The notes beneath the pieces are model-generated. The model did no database searches and was not told the DNA's origin. It saw nothing but the letters and a program-made list of their open reading frames with translations. From contig NZ_RJJD01000004.1 of the NCBI RefSeq assembly GCF_003721515.1, positions 359,918-423,917 of the forward strand: a stretch of DNA of 64,000 bases, written 5' to 3'. The stretch comes from Rufibacter latericius. Lineage in GTDB: Bacteria; Bacteroidota; Bacteroidia; Cytophagales; Hymenobacteraceae. Positions 19,558 to 29,232 of this stretch are shown here, in pieces; positions within the stretch are counted from its first letter, which is position 1; each line of letters opens with the position of its first letter. The translations under genes were made by a program, and so were the position numbers.

Positions 19558-21030
19558 TTATTGCTTTTCAAACTTGATGGTTTCATGCAGCACATCTACA
19601 GTAATCTTGTAGTTGCCTGCCTGATCGGCAGAGATCTTCCACTTGTTGTCGGGCTGACCACCCGGCACAAATTTGATCTCTGTACTGGTAACATCTTCGT
19701 TGGCCGTTACGGGCATGTAGAAGTCTCCGCCCCAGTTTCCGGTAGTTACTGGGAATTTGAGTTCACCTGCTTTTAAAGGCCCGGTATAAGTGAAGATGAA
19801 AGGGTTGCTGGCATCTTTCACGAATGGAGTTGGAGCATCAATATTCCATCCTGCCGGTGTGGCATCTCCTACCAAATAAAGCGTTGCAGGAGCCGTAAAC
19901 GGCATGATGTTTATCTTCATGGTTTCCAGATCAAGCTTAATCTTGTAAGCCCCTGCCGTAGTAATTTTCCACTTCAGGTCTGGCTGACCGCCTCTTACCA
20001 ATTGAACACCCGTTAAAGACAGATCCTGGTAATTGGTTAAGGGCATATAGAAGTCAGTTCCCCAGTTGCCGGTAGAGGTTGGGAATTTGAATTCACCAGC
20101 CTTCAGCACTTCATTGTAGGTGAACACATATGGATTTGACCGGTCTACCCGCAACTTATTGGGGTTGTCAATGTTCCAGCCATTTGGCGTAGCATCCCCC
20201 ACAATCCAGAGTTCTGAGTAAGGTGGCGCAGAGCCTTCTTCAATGGAGATGGTCTTATCCAGAAGACTAATAGAGATACTATACAGTCCTGGGGTTGTAA
20301 TGGTGAATTGGTTATCTGGCTCACTGTCTGATGTACGGTAAACCAACAAGTTTTCTGTAGCACCTTTGTTGTAAGAAGGTAGAAAAGCACCTTTGGTAGT
20401 GATGAACTTAAAAGACCCGGCTTTAAGTCTGCCCTGCCAGCTAAATCTGCCTGGGGAGGAGGGATTCAACGTTAGAGGGGTGGCATTATCGGCACTCCAG
20501 CCATTTGGTGTGGCGTCACCAATCAAGTACAAGGTGGTAGAGACTGGTTGGTAAGGGGTTACTTTCAGGGTGGTAGTGGTAGAGTCTGACAAATCAGTGC
20601 CGGAAACCTTTGAAACTACTTTGGCTTCAATGGTAGTCTCCACCCCGGGAGTAAGGTTCAATCCTAGCAAAAGATCATTAAATTCTTTCACGCTGTACTT
20701 CTTCTGGAAGCTGGCTTTGCCCATATCGGCTACCACAGCGTTCTGGAAATTGTTTCCTTGCCGGTCCAGGTAAAGGGTATAGGAAATTGAATTGTTGGTG
20801 CCATAGTTAGAGCCGGTAGTCCAATTGAAGGCCACGGCCTCGCTGGCTGCTATGGTTTCCTGCAGGACCACGCTTTCTTTGCTGGTAGAAAGAGCCAATG
20901 GCGCATTTACACCTTGGTCGAACTCGTCGTAAATATCGGTTTTACAAGAGACCCCTAATAAGGTGACCAGTAGGAGCAGCATGGCAGAGAACCAGCTTGC
21001 TTTTTTAGGAAGGATTAGAATATTTTCCAT
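19558..21030 (-). CDS. SusE/SusF-like surface glycan-binding lipoprotein
   Basis: Start taken at 21030 so that the signal MENILILPKKASWF...LLGVSC places the lipid Cys at residue 29. A SusE N-terminal domain (about 40-160, SKESVVLQETIAASEAVAFNW) is followed by three related carbohydrate-binding modules, each opening LYLIGDATPNGW, LWIVGDATPNGW or LYLVGDATPAGW and repeating LKAGxFKF and GNWGxDFYMP. SusE/SusF proteins hold glucan at the cell surface. It lies 30 bp after susD. Confidence 0.9.
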   Translation of the reverse strand: MENILILPKKASWFSAMLLLLVTLLGVSCKTDIYDEFDQGVNAPLALSTSKESVVLQETIAASEAVAFNWTTGSNYGTNNSISYTLYLDRQGNNFQNAVVADMGKASFQKKYSVKEFNDLLLGLNLTPGVETTIEAKVVSKVSGTDLSDSTTTTLKVTPYQPVSTTLYLIGDATPNGWSADNATPLTLNPSSPGRFSWQGRLKAGSFKFITTKGAFLPSYNKGATENLLVYRTSDSEPDNQFTITTPGLYSISISLLDKTISIEEGSAPPYSELWIVGDATPNGWNIDNPNKLRVDRSNPYVFTYNEVLKAGEFKFPTSTGNWGTDFYMPLTNYQDLSLTGVQLVRGGQPDLKWKITTAGAYKIKLDLETMKINIMPFTAPATLYLVGDATPAGWNIDAPTPFVKDASNPFIFTYTGPLKAGELKFPVTTGNWGGDFYMPVTANEDVTSTEIKFVPGGQPDNKWKISADQAGNYKITVDVLHETIKFEKQ

Positions 21031-21060
21031 ATCTGTCAATGAGAATGAATAGGCCAATGA

Positions 21061-22575
21061 TTAGTAACCGGGGTTTTGAACAAGGTTAGGGTTTGCCGTT
21101 ACTTCCTGTTGCGGAATGGGTAACAGCATGTGCTTAGTGCTGGCGTTTGTCTTGCCTAAAGAATGCAGGTAAGGCACAAAATACTGGCCGTTGTCATACC
21201 GGATGATGTCAAACCACTGGTGTCCTTCAAAGGCTAGCTCAATCCGACGTTCTTTTCTGATGGCTGTTCTCAAAGCAGCTTGGTTAAGTCCGGTGATATT
21301 CGGCAGTCCTGCTCTCAGGCGTACCCGGTTCAGCGGTCCTCCACTGTTAATGCTGGTGGCGGGGGCTTGGGCCTCATTTGTTCTGCCTAGTTCATTCAGG
21401 GCTTCGGCTTGCATCAAGAGGACATCGGCATAGCGCAGTACCGGGAAGTTGGCCGGGTTGGTGTTGTATTCCGGGGAGACAGATTTTGGTACTAGGAACT
21501 TGCGCAGGTTATAACCAGTCACAGAGTAAGATTTCTTGTACACCTGTCCGTCAAAGTCAGGTCCGCCTTCGTACAGGATGGTTTTGTCTTTTCTTAAGTC
21601 GCCTGGTTCATACTGGTTCACGAACTCCTGGGTAGGCTGGTTCCAGCCATAGCCCCCCGCTACCATGTTGGCGTTTCTAGGCCCCGTGAAGGTGCTCACC
21701 CAGGAGGCCATCTGCTCATTGCCGCCAAAGAAATCAGCGGTGTTCACTTTGCCAGCGTACTGTACTTCAAAAAGGGATTCAGGTCCGTTTTCAGTTAAAG
21801 GGTTGAAATTGGTACTGTAGTCTGGATTCAAGGTGTATCCCAGAGCGGTCACTTGCTCGCACAATTCCACGGTTTTGGCATAATCTCCTAAAGTCAGGTA
21901 CACCTTGGCCAATAAGCCAGTGGCAGAACCTTTAGATGCACGTCCGATATCGGCGCCGGAGTAAGTTTCTCTTGTTGGCAATAATTCAATGGCCTCGGTT
22001 AAATCTTGAACAATTTGGGCATATACCTGATCTTTAGGCGTATGCGAAGGATAAAGATATTCCTGGGTCGGGGTATCAGGAGCATCGGTAATCAGGGGCA
22101 CATCACCAAAGGCTCTAACCAGAATAAAGTAATACAAGCCTCTCAGGAACTTGGCCTCACCCAGAATGCGGTTCTTCAAGCCTTCCTCCATTTCAATGGC
22201 TGGCACGTATTTCAAAACCACATTGGCCCGCAGGATTCCGGGGGAAGGACCCCGCCATAAGTCCAGAGCAGCCTCGTTGGCGGTGGTCAGAACAAAGTTG
22301 GAGACATCCTGCGTCCCGATCCCATCGGTACCGCCCCCAGCTCCCACAATGCTGTTACCCGCCCAGATGTCTGATCCCCAAATCTGGAAATTGTACAGCT
22401 TGGGCCACATCAGGGGCTGGTAAGCACCATTAATGGCCGCAATGGCATCTTTCTCGGTTTTGTAGAAATTCTGTGGGTTAATAGTGTCTAAGGGGGTTCT
22501 ATCTAGGTAATCTTCGCAGCTTCCAAGCCCCAAGGTGAGCAACAGAGCCGCCGTATATTTTATAAATGATTTCAT
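21061..22575 (-). CDS. susD: SusD/RagB glycan-binding outer-membrane lipoprotein
   Basis: A 504-residue lipoprotein (LGLGSCEDYLD, Cys20) with the SusD family pattern: DYLDRTPLDTINPQNFYKTE near the N-terminus, the AKFLRGLYYFILVRAFGDVPLI helix-turn motif, TPR-like helices (KGSATGLLAKVYLTLGDYAKTVELCEQV), and a C-terminal RALLMQAEALNELG/IRKERRIELAFEGHQWFDIIR block. It acts as the lid on the SusC transporter. The 18-bp spacing after susC shows co-transcription. The symbol is used in the family sense; ligand preference for alpha-1,6-glucan is inferred from neighbouring GH66. Confidence 0.95.
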   Translation of the reverse strand: MKSFIKYTAALLLTLGLGSCEDYLDRTPLDTINPQNFYKTEKDAIAAINGAYQPLMWPKLYNFQIWGSDIWAGNSIVGAGGGTDGIGTQDVSNFVLTTANEAALDLWRGPSPGILRANVVLKYVPAIEMEEGLKNRILGEAKFLRGLYYFILVRAFGDVPLITDAPDTPTQEYLYPSHTPKDQVYAQIVQDLTEAIELLPTRETYSGADIGRASKGSATGLLAKVYLTLGDYAKTVELCEQVTALGYTLNPDYSTNFNPLTENGPESLFEVQYAGKVNTADFFGGNEQMASWVSTFTGPRNANMVAGGYGWNQPTQEFVNQYEPGDLRKDKTILYEGGPDFDGQVYKKSYSVTGYNLRKFLVPKSVSPEYNTNPANFPVLRYADVLLMQAEALNELGRTNEAQAPATSINSGGPLNRVRLRAGLPNITGLNQAALRTAIRKERRIELAFEGHQWFDIIRYDNGQYFVPYLHSLGKTNASTKHMLLPIPQQEVTANPNLVQNPGY

Positions 22576-22593
22576 GCTCGTTCGTTTAAAGGA

Positions 22594-25500
22594 TTAAAAA
22601 CCAATGTTGATGCCAGCACTCAGGGTTCTGGACAAAGGGTACACACTCAGGTCTACCCCGCTGGTACCCACTTCTGGGTCAAACCCGGTGTAGTTTGTGA
22701 AGGTGAACAGGTTCTGTCCCGATACATAGATTCTGGCGGAACTCATCTTCACCCTTTGAGTAAGACTTTGCGGCAGAGTATAGCCCAAGGTCACGTTTTT
22801 TACCCGCAGGTAAGAACCGTCTTCAATAAAGCGGGTAGAGTTTCTGGTGTTCTTGTTTGGGTCATTAAAGACCGCCCGTGGCATGGTGGTACTGGGATTA
22901 GACTCTGTCCAGCGGCCCAAGACCGCTGTGGTCTGGTTCTGAGCCACCGCCATTCCTTCTTGAAAGATTCTGTTGGCGTTGAAAATGTCATTGCCTTCCA
23001 CCCCTTGCAGGAACAGAGTAAAATCAAATTCTTTCCAAGCAACGGTGTTGTTCATGGCAAAGGTGAACCGTGGGTTAGGGTCCCCGATATAGGTACGGTC
23101 CGCGTCAGTGATCTGGCCGTCGTTATTGATATCCAAGAACTTGACATCGCCTGGGGCGGTGCTGTTGAATGGGTCAGCGCCTTGCTGCTGGCGGGCATAG
23201 TTGTCTACTTCTTCTTGGGTCTGGAAGATGCCATTCATAATGAAGCCGTAGAACGAGTTGATAGGGTAGCCCACTTTTTGACGGTTAATCTGCCCGATAC
23301 CCCCGTACAAAGGCACATCGCCGTTCAGGTTCAGAACCTCGTTCTGGTTGATGGAGAAGTTGAAGTTCGTACTCCAATCTATTGCGCCGGTCAGGTTCTG
23401 GGTATTTACAGCAAACTCAAGCCCTTTATTCCGGACCTTCCCGAAGTTGATACTCGGCACAAAGATGTCTGAATACCCAGTGGTTACAGGCACGTTCATA
23501 GGCACCAACATGTCATTGGTATTTTTCAGGTAAGCATCTACCGTCATGTTTATTCTGCCATTTAAGAAAGCAAGGTCTAAACCGATATTAGACTGCTCCA
23601 CTTCTTCCCAGCGTACGTCTGCGTTTGGCAGCACTACCGGTACCACTGAGTTTACCACAGTGTTGTTGAATGTTGCTTCCCCAATGGTTAATCTGGAGGC
23701 ATAAGCATAGTTGCCAATGTTCTGGTTACCGGTAATACCGTAACCTACCCTTAATGATAAATCACTTAACCAACCTATTTCCTTTAAGAAGCTTTCTTCT
23801 GAGATCCGCCACTTAGCCGAGGCAGACGGGAAGGTACCATAGCGGTTGTTAGGCCCGAAGCGGCTGCTGCCATCGCGGCGGATGTTGGCGGTAAGTAAAT
23901 ATTTGTCATTATAGTTGTAGTTCACCCGCCCTAAAAGCGAGAAAAGGGCCCAATCGCTGGCGTTTCCACCGGAAGGAAGCGTTAAAGTGGCATTGTCCAA
24001 CTGCTGGGCATCATCACTGATGAAATCTTGCCCGGCGGCATTGATTTGGTCATAGCGGTTGTCCTGGGCGCTAGTTCCTGCCAGAATGGTAAGGTGGTGC
24101 TTGTCCCCAAAGGTGGCATTATAGGTAAGGTAATTGTCCCAAAGTTTGGTGATGCTTTTGTTAGATCCTTGATAAAGGGTGCTGAACTCATTGGCAATGG
24201 GTTTCCAAGCATATTGCGGCGACCAACTTCTGCTGTCCCAAAAGGCAGCCTGGATACCTAACGTGGTTTTGAACGTTAACTGTGGCAGAATAAGGAACTC
24301 TCCGCTAAGGTTGCCCAATACATTGTAACCGGTTGTAGTATTGTCATTGATGAGCGCTTGGCCTATGGGGTTGCGCACATCGCCATACCAGCTGCTTTGG
24401 CCTTCCGGGCCAGACCAAGTGCCATCAGGGTTGTAGATCGGCTGAACCGGCAGGGCTGCCATGGCATTCCTGATATCTATGGACCCACTGCTTTTTTTGT
24501 CATGGCTTAACAAGAGGTTATTAGAAAGTTTAAACCACTTAACAAAGTTATTTTCGCTGTTGAGGGTGAGGGTGTAACGTTTGTACCGGTTGTTGATGAC
24601 AATTCCATGCTGGTCTGTGTAAGTACCCGATGCATAGAAGTTAGACTTCTCGGTACCACCTGAGTAAGAAAGAGAATAGTTCTGCTGGGGTGCCGATTGG
24701 AAATATTCACCTAGCCAATCTGTATTGGTAGTAATAGCCGCAGGATCAGCATAGGCTGGGTTCTGCAGCTGATCATTATTAGCCATGATCTCATTGTGCA
24801 AAGCAGCGAACTGAGCAGAGTTCAACATCTCCACCATATTAGTGGCTTGCTGTACTGCTGTATACGCTTTGAACTCAAGACGTCCTTTGTCAGTACCTCT
24901 TCTGGTGGTGATCTGTACTACCCCATTGGCACCTCTTGAGCCATAGATAGCAGTAGCAGAGGCATCTTTCAGAATGTCCATGGTGGCAATGTCATCTGGG
25001 TTGATGGCATTCAGCGGAAGGTCAGTGGGTACACCATCAATCACAATAAGAGGATCACTGTTCCCAATAGTACCAGTACCTCTTACTCTAATAGTTACGT
25101 TGCTGCCCGGAGCCCCTGAACCAACTACCTGTACCCCGGCGGCGCGTCCCTGCAAGGCCTGACCCGCATCTGGTACAGGTAGTGACCGGGTTTGCTCCAT
25201 GTTCACCGAGGAAACAGAACCAGTTATTTCTCTTCTGTTTTGAGTACCGTAACCAACTACTACTACTTCATCCAAGGCTTTGGCATCTTCTCTTAAAACC
25301 ACATTCACATTGGTCTGTGTGGTTAGCGGAATTTCTTGGTTAAGGTAGCCGATGTACGTGATCAGTAAGGTGCCACCCGCCTCGGGGACCGGAATGCTGA
25401 ATTTACCGGAGCCATCCGTAGCAGTGCCTACAGTGGTGCCTTTTAAGACAACCGAAACCCCGGGAAGACCTATGCTGTTTACATCTACCACAGTTCCCGA

Positions 25501-25662
25501 TATAGTTCGGGTGCTTTGGGCCCACGCGGGTAGGGTGAGGAAAAGAAACACCACTAGGGCAGCCACATGCCCATGCCACCTGGAAGAAAGTCCTTTCTTG
25601 CAGAAAACACAATCCACAAAAGAACTATGCTTTGGTGGCCACTGAGTTAAAAGTTTGGTCAT
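22594..25662 (-). CDS. susC: SusC/RagA TonB-dependent outer-membrane glycan transporter
   Basis: A 1022-residue receptor with a long signal region (residues 1-49, ending LPAWA|QST). Next come a carboxypeptidase-regulatory-like domain (about 53-135, ISGTVVDVNSIGLPGVSVVLKG), the TonB box region DEVVVVGYGTQ, a plug with GSRGANGVVQITTRRG, and a 22-strand barrel with typical NxxNFTLF strands, ending in the aromatic strand LSAGINIGF. It imports oligosaccharides across the outer membrane with energy from TonB. It is the first gene of the hydrolase operon, following susR on the same strand after a 560-bp gap. Confidence 0.96.
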   Translation of the reverse strand: MTKLLTQWPPKHSSFVDCVFCKKGLSSRWHGHVAALVVFLFLTLPAWAQSTRTISGTVVDVNSIGLPGVSVVLKGTTVGTATDGSGKFSIPVPEAGGTLLITYIGYLNQEIPLTTQTNVNVVLREDAKALDEVVVVGYGTQNRREITGSVSSVNMEQTRSLPVPDAGQALQGRAAGVQVVGSGAPGSNVTIRVRGTGTIGNSDPLIVIDGVPTDLPLNAINPDDIATMDILKDASATAIYGSRGANGVVQITTRRGTDKGRLEFKAYTAVQQATNMVEMLNSAQFAALHNEIMANNDQLQNPAYADPAAITTNTDWLGEYFQSAPQQNYSLSYSGGTEKSNFYASGTYTDQHGIVINNRYKRYTLTLNSENNFVKWFKLSNNLLLSHDKKSSGSIDIRNAMAALPVQPIYNPDGTWSGPEGQSSWYGDVRNPIGQALINDNTTTGYNVLGNLSGEFLILPQLTFKTTLGIQAAFWDSRSWSPQYAWKPIANEFSTLYQGSNKSITKLWDNYLTYNATFGDKHHLTILAGTSAQDNRYDQINAAGQDFISDDAQQLDNATLTLPSGGNASDWALFSLLGRVNYNYNDKYLLTANIRRDGSSRFGPNNRYGTFPSASAKWRISEESFLKEIGWLSDLSLRVGYGITGNQNIGNYAYASRLTIGEATFNNTVVNSVVPVVLPNADVRWEEVEQSNIGLDLAFLNGRINMTVDAYLKNTNDMLVPMNVPVTTGYSDIFVPSINFGKVRNKGLEFAVNTQNLTGAIDWSTNFNFSINQNEVLNLNGDVPLYGGIGQINRQKVGYPINSFYGFIMNGIFQTQEEVDNYARQQQGADPFNSTAPGDVKFLDINNDGQITDADRTYIGDPNPRFTFAMNNTVAWKEFDFTLFLQGVEGNDIFNANRIFQEGMAVAQNQTTAVLGRWTESNPSTTMPRAVFNDPNKNTRNSTRFIEDGSYLRVKNVTLGYTLPQSLTQRVKMSSARIYVSGQNLFTFTNYTGFDPEVGTSGVDLSVYPLSRTLSAGINIGF

Positions 25663-26130
25663 AAAGGTGTGAAGTAGGTTATGTTAGCTATTAAAATTTG
25701 CCATTTTGTTAATTCTGAGAGGCTGTTCGTCAGAAGAGAAGCGCAAGAATAAGTGAAATAAAAAGCGTGCTTATTCCTTGTTTACAAATTTGGGATTCTT
25801 ACTAGCCAAGTAGAAGAAAGTGAAATGGAAAGTAACTATTTTCAGTGGTAAACTATGTATAACTAAATGAAAGTCAGGATTTTAAAATTTAAAAATACCT
25901 TATTGGGGTATTGAAAAAGTAAATGGTTTTTAGCTTAACAAGGCCAATTTGTGTTGATTTTCACACCATTCTTGATTTTTTAGACATTGATTGAGCCTCT
26001 ACTAGGGAAGCAATACTATCGCAATGGTTTTAACAAAATCTCAAAAAGGCACCTTGTCTGCGACTGGAAATATTATGTACCAAAACAATAGGAGGTCCTC
26101 AGTTGGCGGCTTGGAACTGGGTAAAAAAGG
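25663..26130. other. susC upstream/leader region
   Basis: An AT-rich 470-bp gap between susR and susC on the minus strand, where the SusR-responsive promoter should lie. Near 25891-25911 the minus strand can form a small AATACC/GGTATT hairpin before a T run. I could not identify a clean TAnnTTTG promoter box. No gene is seen. Confidence 0.45.
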
Positions 26131-26179
26131 AAACCCCTTTTCGGATTCTTTTTGTGAAAAGAGCGCCGAAAAGGGGTTT
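26131..26179 (-). terminator. Hairpin terminator downstream of susR-like gene
   Basis: AAACCCCTTTTCGG (26131-26144) and its exact complement (26166-26179) form a 14-bp stem with a 21-base loop, 48 bp past the susR stop. It probably separates susR from the inducible susC operon. The sequence also fits the dispersed palindrome family. Confidence 0.65.
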
Positions 26180-26226
26180 GCTGAATCTCTGGTTAAGAGG
26201 TGGCTTCAGATATTCTCAAGGCCAGC

Positions 26227-27900
26227 CTAAAAGGCTTTGATCTCCATGATCTTTTCTTCGAAGTCATCATTGGGCAAGATAGACCGGTTCTTGACCTTGG
26301 TTTTGTAGTTGTAGATGGTTCTCACGGAGTAGTCCAGGAATTGAGCCACCTGCTCATGGTCGGTGATGCCCAAGCGTAGGAGTGCAAAGATTCTGAGTTC
26401 AATGTTGAGGGAATTTTTGTCTTTGAGCCTGATTTTGTCTTCCTCCTTGAAATAGGAGTTGAAAGTAGAGACAAAGTTAGGGAACAGTTTCAGGAAGGTC
26501 TGATCAAAACTCTGGAACAGCAACTCGCGCTCGTTCTGCACATTAATGCTCTTCATGGCATGTCCGATCTCGTCATACTTCTTAGCCATGAGTTTGCGAT
26601 CAATGGATTTCTTGAACTTATCTATCTTGTCTAGGTACGTGGACTGGAAGTTGAACGAGTAGCCAATGTACTCCTCCTTAATTACGTTTGCCTCAATCAG
26701 CTTATCATTGGTTTCCCGCAGCTGATCATAGGCATCGGTGAGGGTCTGCTTGGCTCCCACCAGTTCATCGTTCGTTTTCTGCAGCTTGTCAAAGGCTTCG
26801 GTGAGGGTGCGTTTTGCCTCCCGCAGTTGTTTCAATTGCCGGAAGATGATGTAGGCGAAGACAAGCACCAACAAGGACAATACGGTGACCACGATGGCGT
26901 AAACGTAAAGCCGTTGGCGCTGCCCTTCCACTGTAGTCAGGCGCTCGCCCTCAATAATAGGCAGAATGGCTGCTACCTGAATAGTCCGTTGTTTGGCCCC
27001 GTAAAACGTGGCATCTTTCAAAGCCTGTTTGATGTACTCATAAGCTCTTACCTCATCACCGGTTTTGTAGAGGAACTCCGCAAGGGTCATGAGCGCCACA
27101 CCTTCTTTTACTGAGCCTTTCAGGTCGGCTATGGCGGCCTTGGCCATCATCTCAATAGCTTTTTCCTTGTCACCTCTGTTGTAGTAAATGTTGCCTAGGG
27201 AGTTTGCAGCCATCGCATATTGGTTTAGCGATGGGTGGAACCTGTCTAGAATAGTCTGAAAGTAGTCACGCGCCTCGTCTGGTTTCCCAGCTATCTCTGA
27301 TCGCATCCCATTCAAGGCATGGAACCGCAGATCACTCCCGGTGAGCATGGCAAGGGCAGAATCCACATAGGCCTCTCCTTTGTTCCTGTAGCGTGTGGAA
27401 TAGTAGATATCTTGGGTATAGCCAGACAGGTCATAGTACGCCCGCGATTTTAGGGCATAGTAGTCTACCTTCACACTATCGGGCATGTTCGTGACCCCAA
27501 TGGTTTCCAGTGAGTCGAGGGCCTCATTGTACATACCTGATGAAACTAGGATAAAACTTAGTTTCAGCTTGGCGTGCGTAATCCTGACTGGGTCCTGAAG
27601 GTCTCGTGCCACCTCCTGTAATTTGAGTGCATACGCAAAAGCTGAGTCATATTTGAAAGCCCGATACTGATATACGAGTTTATCATACAGGGCAAAGTGC
27701 TGAAGAGGTGAATTGGTCTCCTTAAGGCTCTTTTTGAGCCTATTTAGTTGATTGTTTTTTATGTCTATAAAGCTGTCATTCCTTTTGATTGTACTAGATA
27801 GCTCATTGAGTAAGCTATCAGTACTAGATGATGCCGAAACAGTTAATGAGGTTAATATGAATAAGAACAACAGAAATATTGTAACATACTTGTTCTTCAT
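26227..27900 (-). CDS. SusR-like transcriptional regulator (TPR sensor, membrane helix, HTH)
   Basis: A 557-residue protein with a signal peptide (ILTSLTVSASS). It has periplasmic TPR-like repeats (about 60-320), one membrane helix (LYVYAIVVTVLSLLVLVFAYI, about 328-350) and a cytoplasmic coiled-coil with a repeated KLQKTNDEL/QLRETNDKL pattern. The C-terminal DUF6377-type region has an HTH (ELRIFALLRLGITDHEQVAQFLDYSVRTIYNY). This is the architecture of SusR, which senses alpha-glucan oligosaccharides in the periplasm and activates susC. Being next to susC on the same strand supports that role. The inducer here is inferred to be isomaltose-type sugars. Confidence 0.88.
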   Translation of the reverse strand: MKNKYVTIFLLFLFILTSLTVSASSSTDSLLNELSSTIKRNDSFIDIKNNQLNRLKKSLKETNSPLQHFALYDKLVYQYRAFKYDSAFAYALKLQEVARDLQDPVRITHAKLKLSFILVSSGMYNEALDSLETIGVTNMPDSVKVDYYALKSRAYYDLSGYTQDIYYSTRYRNKGEAYVDSALAMLTGSDLRFHALNGMRSEIAGKPDEARDYFQTILDRFHPSLNQYAMAANSLGNIYYNRGDKEKAIEMMAKAAIADLKGSVKEGVALMTLAEFLYKTGDEVRAYEYIKQALKDATFYGAKQRTIQVAAILPIIEGERLTTVEGQRQRLYVYAIVVTVLSLLVLVFAYIIFRQLKQLREAKRTLTEAFDKLQKTNDELVGAKQTLTDAYDQLRETNDKLIEANVIKEEYIGYSFNFQSTYLDKIDKFKKSIDRKLMAKKYDEIGHAMKSINVQNERELLFQSFDQTFLKLFPNFVSTFNSYFKEEDKIRLKDKNSLNIELRIFALLRLGITDHEQVAQFLDYSVRTIYNYKTKVKNRSILPNDDFEEKIMEIKAF

Positions 27901-28194
27901 GGATATATTTAAGAGAAAGATTTAAGAGGCAATTACAGGGGGTAGATGTAAAGTTAGCAAATACTCCCTCAACTATTAGTATTGGTCTTCTCCTTTGGGT
28001 GTTTGGTATTTAAGGTGCGGGGGTATGTTGACCCGATTGGAATGCCTTGGGTCTGACCGGGTGGGTCTGTTTTGGCGGTCCTGCATTCTTTTGACAAAAA
28101 TGTGTGAGCCACTGATACAGTAGGATTCCTTGGGAAACGGAAACCCTGCTTCCCTTAGGCTTCATCTGACTTTGTCAATTGTAATGGGGACCCG

Positions 28195-28854
28195 TCAAGC
28201 AGAAATCTCTTGCGGCACCCTTGCACTTGTTGCACTATTAGCTCGCTTTACCTTCATCACAGTATTGGGCGATACACTGCAGAGGGTGGCGATCTCCCGT
28301 ATGGAGCATCTCCCTTCCTCTAAGTAGCTCACGACCCCTCTGTTCTCCTCCAGGAACCTCTCTGTGCTCTTAGTTGATCCCTTGGGACGGGCGATGTGCT
28401 TGCCCTGCCGTTTCGCCTCCTGCTGGCCTGAAACGATCCGCTCCACGGTCGTCTCCCGCTCCATCTCGGCCAAGTCCGCCAATATGCCCAGGATCATCAT
28501 TGTGACGTGGTCCTTCCTCCTCCGCTTGTCCAGCGAGCGCAGGTTCTTGTTCACCACGTGGGTGCAGACGCCGTAGCCTGCCAGTTCCAGGATCAGGTTC
28601 CGGACATCCATGGCGTCCCTGCCCAGCCTCGACAGCTCCAGGCAGACCACCTCCGTGATCTCGCCCTCTCTGGCCATCTCCAGCACCTTCTCCATGCCAG
28701 GCCGCTGGTAGCGGTGCCTCGTGCCGGAAACCGTCTCACAGGCGGTGTAAACCACCTCAAAGCCATGCCTGAGTGCGTAGTCATGGAGTTCCGTCAACTG
28801 GCGGTCGGTGTTCTGTTTGGCGGTGGAGACGCGGAGGTAGAGGGCTGCTTTCAT
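28195..28854 (-). CDS. Serine recombinase / resolvase
   Basis: Start chosen at 28854 (MKAALYLRVST), where the resolvase fold begins; a longer frame adds 17 unlikely residues. Of 219 residues, about 1-140 form the catalytic domain with nucleophile Ser in YLRVSTAKQNTDRQ, the LSRLGRD motif and EMERETTVERI. The C-terminal HTH (SIREIATLCSVSPNTVMKVKR) binds DNA. Length fits a resolvase/invertase, not a large serine integrase. It could resolve cointegrates or invert a segment of the island. It is GC-rich and marks the start of the right-hand GC-rich block, after a 294-bp gap without features. Confidence 0.9.
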   Translation of the reverse strand: MKAALYLRVSTAKQNTDRQLTELHDYALRHGFEVVYTACETVSGTRHRYQRPGMEKVLEMAREGEITEVVCLELSRLGRDAMDVRNLILELAGYGVCTHVVNKNLRSLDKRRRKDHVTMMILGILADLAEMERETTVERIVSGQQEAKRQGKHIARPKGSTKSTERFLEENRGVVSYLEEGRCSIREIATLCSVSPNTVMKVKRANSATSARVPQEISA

Positions 28855-29232
28855 GGGTTTCGGGTTAAGGTTGAAGGACCTGAATTTACGTGTTTGTGTC
28901 AGCAAAAGCTATAGCTTACCGTGATACAGCGAAAGGTTAGTTTCGAGTGCCTCTGTAACTGTTGAGGGGCATATAAAAAAGGGGTACTTTTTTTGACACA
29001 CCCCAGGGGAGAGGAACCCCTATTTGACGTTAGCTTGTCATCATGGGGTGAATCTGAGGAGAAACAAATTCAAACATAGGAGCGGGACGCAGACTAAGCC
29101 TAGCCGACATGCCAGGTAAAGATGGCCCGGCTAAAGGTGAGAAAAGATACAGGAATTTAAGGGAGGTAGCCTCGCGGCATTTGTAGAGGGATTAAAGGTG
29201 ACGGGTTACGGCAGGAAGTCCCGTTCAGGCTA
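28855..29232. other. Intergenic region between recombinase and kinase
   Basis: About 380 bases between two minus-strand genes. Near 28975-28995 a run of A and of T with GGGGTAC stands out, but no clear dyad crossover site, RNA gene or reading frame was found. A res site for the serine recombinase could lie here or just upstream of its start; I cannot point to one. Confidence 0.4.

Noticed and set aside
20145..20390. Repeats within the SusE-like gene as a possible DNA repeat element
   Set aside because: They reflect the three homologous binding modules of the protein, not a mobile or intergenic repeat.
26024..26230. 68-codon plus-strand frame between susR and susC
   Set aside because: Translates the susR terminator hairpin; accidental.
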